Assembly (NCBI RefSeq): GCF_013522705.1
Contig: NZ_JAAMRE010000038.1
Coordinates: 1-55,236, forward strand
DNA: 55,236 nucleotides
Direction of reading: 5' to 3'
DNA from: Pseudomonas lurida
GTDB lineage: Bacteria; Pseudomonadota; Gammaproteobacteria; Pseudomonadales; Pseudomonadaceae
The notes beneath the pieces were generated by a model. It was not told the origin of the DNA. It ran no database searches and saw nothing but the letters and a program-made list of their open reading frames with translations. Numbering within the stretch: position 1 is the stretch's first letter; the number at the start of each line of letters is the position of its first letter. Positions 50,816 to 55,236 of the stretch are shown in pieces. Made by a program: the position numbers and the translations under genes.

Positions 50816-51403
50816 ATGGCAGGCAGGTTGATCTATCTCATCGGCCCATCGGGCTCGGGCAAGGACAGCCTGTTGGACGCAGCGCGTGCGCGTCTGGCCG
50901 AGCGCGGCTGCCGCATTGTGCGTCGCGTGATTACCCGCTCGGCGGAAGCAGTGGGCGAGGCCGCGCAGGGGGTGAGCCCCGAGCAGTTCGCCGCGATGGA
51001 GGTGCAAGGGGCATTTGCGCTGAGCTGGCAGGCCAATGGGTTGTGGTATGGCATTCCAAAAGTGATCGACGACTGGCTGGCGGCGGGAGAGGACGTGCTG
51101 GTCAATGGTTCGCGCGCGCACCTGGCGGTGACCCGCGAGCGTTATCCTTCTTCGCTGGTACTGCTACTGACGGTTGATCAGGCGGTGCTGCGGCAGCGTT
51201 TGAGCGCGCGCGGGCGTGAGTCTCTGGTTGAGATTGAAGAGCGGCTGGCGCGCAATGCACGGTTTACCGAAGAATTGATCACCGGCAACAGCGCGCCATT
51301 ATTCGTGCTGGATAACTCAGGGCCGCTCGAGCATACGGTCGAGCGTTTACTGTGCTGCCTGGCGCATGGCTATTCAGGCTGTTGCGACGGCTCCTCGGCG
51401 TGA
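50816..51403 (+). CDS. phnN: Ribose 1,5-bisphosphate phosphokinase PhnN
   Basis: A 195-residue guanylate-kinase-fold enzyme that makes PRPP from ribose 1,5-bisphosphate. The Walker A is LIGPSGSGKDSLLDAAR and the RRVITRSAEAVGE and ALSWQANGLWYGIP stretches are typical of PhnN. No other C-P lyase gene (phnC-M) is present in the window, so this copy is an orphan. It lies downstream of the ATP-grasp gene on the same strand and overlaps the convergent MFS gene by 30 bases. The start at 50816 begins MAGRLIYLIG. Confidence 0.88.
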   Translation: MAGRLIYLIGPSGSGKDSLLDAARARLAERGCRIVRRVITRSAEAVGEAAQGVSPEQFAAMEVQGAFALSWQANGLWYGIPKVIDDWLAAGEDVLVNGSRAHLAVTRERYPSSLVLLLTVDQAVLRQRLSARGRESLVEIEERLARNARFTEELITGNSAPLFVLDNSGPLEHTVERLLCCLAHGYSGCCDGSSA

Positions 51404-52570
51404 GGCGCTCAGAAACCGCAACAACGCCACCAGTGGAAACGCGCTGCCCACCAGCATCACCCCCAGCCAGCCGCCGTGTTCGTACACGCTGCTGGCAATC
51501 GCCGAGCCGAAGGCGCCACCGATAAAGATGCTGGTCATATACAGCGCGTTCAAGCGACTGCGGCTGTTGGCGTCCAGGGCGTAAATGGCGCGCTGGCCGA
51601 GGACCATATTCATCTGCACGCAGAAGTCCAAAACCACGCCGGTGACCGCCAGGCCAATCACGCTGTACAGCGGATGTACGAAGGCCGGCAGGAAGCTCAG
51701 CGCTGCGAACAGCATGGCCAGCAATGACGCGCGATGCGTGTGACCGGCATCGGCCAGGCGCCCGGCGATCGGCGCGGCGATGGCGCCGATGGCACCGACC
51801 AGCGCGAAGATCGCGATCTGGGTCTGGCTCAGGCCGTGGTTGCGCACCAGCTCCAGCGGGGCCGCGGTCCAGAACAAGCTGAAGGTGGCGAACAGGCAGC
51901 CCTGGTAAAACGCGCGTTGACGCAGCAGCGGTTGTTCACGCAATAAGGTGCCCAGCGAGCGCAGCAGTTGGCCGTAGCTGGCGCTGTGATCGGGCTGACG
52001 CTTGGGGATGGTGAGCATCAGCACCACGCTGATAAACGCCATCAACGCCGCTGCGGCCATAAACATCGCGCGCCAGCCGAAGTGGTCCGCCACGACGCTG
52101 GACACCGGCCGCGCCAGCAGAATGCCCAGCAGCAGTCCGCCCATGATGCTGCCGACCACCCGGCCGCGGGACTCGGCGGGCGCCAGGTGCGCGGCCAGGG
52201 GAATCAGGATCTGCACCGACACCGAGCTGAAGCCGATCAACAACGACACCAGCAGGAACAGGTTCGGTTGCTCGGTAAACGCCGCGCCCAGCAGGCTGGC
52301 AATGGCCACCACCGTGGTGGTGATCATCAGTTTGCGGTTTTCCAATAAGTCACCCAGGGGCACCAGGAAAAACAGGCCCAAGGCATAGCCGATTTGCGTG
52401 AGCGACACGATCAGGCTGGCCATCGCAGGCGTGAGGCCAATGTCCGGCGCGATCAGTTCGATGATCGGCTGCGCATAGTAGATATTGGCGACGATGGCGC
52501 CGCAGCAAAACGCAAACAGCATCACCATGCCTCGGGTCATGGTGCTCGTTGGGTGTGGGGTTGCGTTCAT
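51374..52570 (-). CDS. Major facilitator superfamily transporter
   Basis: A 398-residue transporter with twelve predicted membrane segments and the MFS loop 2-3 motif GDLLENRKLM. YYAQPIIELIAPDIGLTPAMASLIVSLTQIGYALGLFFLVPLGD at the N-terminus resembles the YgaY-type subgroup of drug/arabinose-like effluxers. It probably exports hydrophobic compounds. It converges on phnN and stands alone; the upstream region 52571-52640 contains its promoter. Confidence 0.9.
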   Translation of the reverse strand: MNATPHPTSTMTRGMVMLFAFCCGAIVANIYYAQPIIELIAPDIGLTPAMASLIVSLTQIGYALGLFFLVPLGDLLENRKLMITTTVVAIASLLGAAFTEQPNLFLLVSLLIGFSSVSVQILIPLAAHLAPAESRGRVVGSIMGGLLLGILLARPVSSVVADHFGWRAMFMAAAALMAFISVVLMLTIPKRQPDHSASYGQLLRSLGTLLREQPLLRQRAFYQGCLFATFSLFWTAAPLELVRNHGLSQTQIAIFALVGAIGAIAAPIAGRLADAGHTHRASLLAMLFAALSFLPAFVHPLYSVIGLAVTGVVLDFCVQMNMVLGQRAIYALDANSRSRLNALYMTSIFIGGAFGSAIASSVYEHGGWLGVMLVGSAFPLVALLRFLSASRRGAVATA

Positions 52571-52708
52571 GGTGTTCTCATAAAGGGAAGGAAGATGGCC
52601 TGCGAGGGTAAATGCAAGGCTTTGCGACGAGTAGGCCGCTTGGGATGATAGTACTTATGTCGGCTGATGATACATTCAGAAATATTTACCCAACCCCGTG
52701 CAAACCAA

Positions 52709-52737
52709 TGTGGGAGTGTGGCTTGGCCTCTCCCACA
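52709..52737. repeat. Degenerate REP hairpin
   Basis: TGTGGGAG (52709-52716) pairs with CTCCCACA (52730-52737) around TGTGGCTTGGCCT, a decayed form of the REP units at 6748 and 48367. Confidence 0.6.
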
Positions 52738-52860
52738 GTTGATCTCCTAAGTCATCAGGCCACATGTCACTTCCGCTGCTGAGCGTGATCCACTAATAAC
52801 TGCGCAATCTTGACCCGTGTAGCGAGCGTCGTGGCTAAGCTTTTTATGATTTCGAACTAC

Positions 52861-52886
52861 CCATCCGTTCGGCCAGTACTTACCCG
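52861..52886. repeat. Second copy of the CCATCCGTTCGG motif
   Basis: CCATCCGTTCGGCCAGTACTTACC matches the block at 48476-48499 except for four bases, but the internal palindrome is broken here. It precedes a short open frame. Confidence 0.5.
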
Positions 52887-52940
52887 ACTTCCAATGACGA
52901 GAGCTTGCGTCGCCCGGGCAGCTCATTGATCCATAGCGGG

Positions 52941-53069
52941 ATGCCCGACCTTACCGCCGATTTGGTGAACACGACCCATGTGTGGCATACGCTGGATGCG
53001 TGGTTGCTGCGGCACCGCCGGGAATTATTGCGGCATGTGACGGTTGCCTGGGATGGTCGGGTGGTTTAA
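52941..53069 (+). CDS. Short uncharacterised frame, possible gene remnant
   Basis: A 42-residue frame from ATG at 52941 (MPDLTADLVNTTHVWHTLDA and on to HVTVAWDGRVV) is open upstream to 52839 without a start codon. Its composition (Trp, His, Arg, Leu) looks coding-like and it ends in the high-GC part of the gap. No family is recognised, no ribosome site is seen, and it may be the tail of a decayed gene. Confidence 0.25.
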   Translation: MPDLTADLVNTTHVWHTLDAWLLRHRRELLRHVTVAWDGRVV

Positions 53070-53535
53070 ATCCTTGACAGTATGAGGTTTCCAACTAATT
53101 GACCGATATTGGAAGCTTTGTTGTGAGAACTGTATTTAGTCAGTAGTGGGAATAGTCTAAGTGTTCTCGATGCGTTATGTCATGTTGTTGCGGTTTTCAA
53201 AAATTTTGTTCAGGTACTTGCGGCTGCGGGGGGGGCGGCGTGTGGCGTTGTAGCGCGTTTCTTGGGTTTAAGTTAGGCTTGTGATTTGCTTTCTTGTTGT
53301 TTTGTTTTTTATTTAATTGATTGTATGGGGCGCAGTTTGTTTTTTGTTTTTTGTAAATTTTGGCGTGTATGACTAATTGATGCAAAATCGCTAGTGTTGA
53401 ATTTTTGAAACAGGTTCGCGGCTGGAAAGTTGCTTTTTTATATGGGATGGTAATTGGGCGTCGAGGAGTTTCTCGGAGTGTAATCCGTGTCTGACGGGTT
53501 GATTATTGTTAAATAGATATAGGTTTTAGTTCTGT

Positions 53536-55236
53536 ATGAATATGTTAAGTTTTCCGTCCTCAACTTGTTATTCCCCTGGTCCCGAATTCCAATCGCTGGC
53601 CGTCCTCCCGGAGACGCCGGATCGGACAGTCTCCACGGCTTCCGCTAAAAAGCCGTCCTTCGATACAGATCAGGCTGCAGCGCACATCACACGAGGCGGT
53701 TATAAGTTTCATGATCGAAATGGTGATAAAAAGATCGTCCTCTCGTACAATTTTGCCGGTGGGTTTACTGCGCAGCAGAAAGAGCGAGCACGTTTGGCCT
53801 TACAGTCGTGGGCAGACTTGGCGAACATCACGTTCAAGGAGAATGCCGACAACGCAGATGGTTCCATTACGATCAAGGACATTCCTGGTACAAGCGGCGG
53901 GTGGGCGTGGCTGCCGAGCAAGTCTTTTTATAACATCTCGGCGAATATCGGCACAGCGCGTGCCGAAAGTGATCCAAAGTTGGGAAGTTTTTTCAACTTT
54001 GTGATGGTTCATGAGCTGGGCCATGCCATTGGCCTTGATCATCCGGGTGGCTACAACGGCGGCGGCAGTTATGATAGCTCTGCCGACTTCGCGGAAGATA
54101 CCAGGGCTCGCAGTGTCATGAGTTACTGGAGTGAACTTAATCAGCCGGGGCATGATTTCGATAGGTTAGTGCCTGCCGCACCGCTGATTAATGATATTGC
54201 GGCCATCCAGCGGGTTTATGGGGTGAATACCCATACCCGAACCACCAATACCATCTACGGCTTTAATTCGAATACCGAGCGAGATTTCTACAGCCTGAAA
54301 GACGGTACCGAAAAGCCGATTTTTTCGGTGTGGGATGGGGGGGGCATCGATACGCTGGACTTCTCGAAGTTTAGCCAGAATCAGATGATCAACCTAAACG
54401 CTGAAGCGTTTTCTGACGTCGGGGGGCTTAAGGGCAACGTGTCGATTGCCAAGGGTGTGGTGATAGAGAACGCCATTGGCGGATTGGGTCGCGATACCCT
54501 GTTGGGCAATCAGGTTGCTAATCGCCTCAAGGGAGGAGGCGGTGCGGATGAGTTGGTCGGCGGCGGTGGCGGGGACACCTTTGTCTACGACAGTGTGAGC
54601 GACTCCACGCCTGAGAGCCCTGACCTGATCAAGGACTTTACCAGCGGAGTCGACAGGGTGGACGTTTCGGGTGTGCTCAAGTCTGCCGGAATCAAGGCGC
54701 TTAACTTTGGCGCCATGACGGGGCGCGCTGGCGATGCCGTCCTGAGCTTCGACCACCGCACTGGAGAGGGTAGCCTGGCCATTGATCTTTCGGGAAACGG
54801 CAAGCCTGATCTTTATATAAAAAGCAAGGGGGAGATCAAGCCTGCAGATGTCCTTGAAAAAGGTGGCGAGTCTGATGATCCCAAGCCAGACCCCAAACCG
54901 GATCCGAAGCCTCGAACCGTGGACACCACTTACGGTTTCAACTCTAACAGCGGTAATCCCGCCACAAGCCTCACCTCCTCCCTTGATAAGCCCCGTTTCG
55001 CGGTAAAGGACGACGAAGGTGACGATACGCTGGATTTCTCGGGGTTCGATCAGGGTCAGGTCATTGACCTTCATGCCGGGTCGGCCTCAGACGTGGGCGG
55101 GATGAGAGCCAACGTCTCAATAGACGCGACTAGCATTATTGAAAATGCCATAGGTGGCGCGGGTAATGATCTGTTGATCGGCAATCATGTGAGCAACAGG
55201 TTGAGGGGAGGTGGGGGGGGCGACAAGTTGTGGGGG
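53536..55236 (+). CDS. Serralysin-family zinc metalloprotease with duplicated C-terminal module (runs off window)
   Basis: The frame is open for 567 codons to the edge. After a short propeptide the protease domain holds HELGHAIGLDH (159-169) for zinc and the Met-turn SVMSYW (193-198). An M10 C-terminal module begins at IYGFNSNTERDFYSL (240) and contains RTX repeats (GGLGRDTLL, GGGGADELV, GGGGGDTFV, about 315-350), ending near 440. A linker of Lys-Pro-Asp repeats (449-460) leads to a second copy starting TYGFNSNSG (466) with LDFSGFDQGQVIDLHAG, SDVGGMRANVSI, IIENAIGGAGNDLLIGN and GGGGGDKLW. AprA-type proteases have one module, so this is enlarged. Such enzymes leave by type I secretion; export genes are not in view. 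The ribosome site is weak. Confidence 0.88.
   Translation, partial: MNMLSFPSSTCYSPGPEFQSLAVLPETPDRTVSTASAKKPSFDTDQAAAHITRGGYKFHDRNGDKKIVLSYNFAGGFTAQQKERARLALQSWADLANITFKENADNADGSITIKDIPGTSGGWAWLPSKSFYNISANIGTARAESDPKLGSFFNFVMVHELGHAIGLDHPGGYNGGGSYDSSADFAEDTRARSVMSYWSELNQPGHDFDRLVPAAPLINDIAAIQRVYGVNTHTRTTNTIYGFNSNTERDFYSLKDGTEKPIFSVWDGGGIDTLDFSKFSQNQMINLNAEAFSDVGGLKGNVSIAKGVVIENAIGGLGRDTLLGNQVANRLKGGGGADELVGGGGGDTFVYDSVSDSTPESPDLIKDFTSGVDRVDVSGVLKSAGIKALNFGAMTGRAGDAVLSFDHRTGEGSLAIDLSGNGKPDLYIKSKGEIKPADVLEKGGESDDPKPDPKPDPKPRTVDTTYGFNSNSGNPATSLTSSLDKPRFAVKDDEGDDTLDFSGFDQGQVIDLHAGSASDVGGMRANVSIDATSIIENAIGGAGNDLLIGNHVSNRLRGGGGGDKLWG

Larger units (their letters stand above)
52571..53535. other. 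Long gene-poor region before the metalloprotease gene
   Basis: This 965-base stretch holds a degenerate REP (52709-52737: TGTGGGAG paired with CTCCCACA), a second copy of the ATCCGTTCGG-type motif (52861-52886), a short frame (52941-53069) and then about 460 bases that are markedly AT-rich and T-rich on the plus strand (53070-53535), including several runs of TTTTGTTTTTT. No tRNA or convincing larger gene is visible. The sharp drop in GC content relative to flanking genes suggests transferred DNA or a regulatory leader for the protease. Confidence 0.6.

Overview
The window is a chromosomal segment of a fluorescent-group Pseudomonas. The evidence is the high GC content, the gene set and order (fliK and an flhB-like stub beside a complete ccm cytochrome c maturation operon, a type II DAHP synthase, dgt, alaA, and two ohr/ohrR-type peroxide systems) and the REP-type palindromes typical of that group. 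No rRNA, tRNA, CRISPR array or prophage is visible. A piece of an IS3-type insertion sequence touches the left edge.

Layout. 1-226: IS3-family end with a truncated orfA. 281-2432: secreted esterase, ohr and ohrR, probably one peroxide-responsive unit. 2513-6745: two LysR regulators, a TauE-type exporter, a DUF1127 protein and a YcaQ/AlkX-type DNA glycosylase. 6847-15272: DAHP synthase, a spermidine-synthase-like methyltransferase fold protein, a DEAD-box RNA helicase with a long, heavily folded leader, DODA-type dioxygenase, thiopurine methyltransferase, HtpX and AlaA. 15475-20769: an oxidative-damage block (msrB, gpx-ohrR2, msrC) containing a hybrid sensor kinase and a DUF815 ATPase. 20791-28455: a BvgS/BvgA-like phosphorelay, a lone receiver protein, dGTPase and an EAL phosphodiesterase. 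28558-35665: the yqjD/yqjE/yqjK-like membrane trio, ammonium transporter, KefB/C-like antiporter, a small gene with a near-consensus LexA box, pseudouridine synthase, a YgdI-type lipoprotein and mobA. 35742-37491: moaB-moeA. 37595-38851: an orphan P-loop protein. 38853-40765: flhB-like stub and fliK. 40958-48300: ccmABCDEFGHI plus a proline-rich lipoprotein. 48552-51403: EamA exporter, ATP-grasp ligase and phnN. 51374-52570: MFS transporter. 53536-end: a serralysin metalloprotease cut by the window edge.

How the genes work together. Peroxide defence recurs: Ohr and the glutathione peroxidase each sit with an OhrR-type thiol repressor and distinct palindromic operators, and MsrB/MsrC repair oxidised methionine. 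Signalling genes (two hybrid kinases, a LuxR-type regulator, a lone receiver and an EAL enzyme) form a second theme. The ccm operon is complete and tightly overlapped.

Most promising for new biology: (1) the serralysin whose C-terminal module is duplicated in tandem through a Lys-Pro-Asp linker; (2) the translationally coupled EamA-exporter/ATP-grasp pair, which looks like a minimal make-and-export cassette, with a perfect palindrome upstream; (3) the multi-hairpin leader of the DEAD-box helicase, whose last hairpin buries the start codon; (4) the orphan zeta-toxin-like P-loop protein; (5) the small LexA-box gene; and (6) the tandem AT-rich operators in front of gpx-ohrR2.
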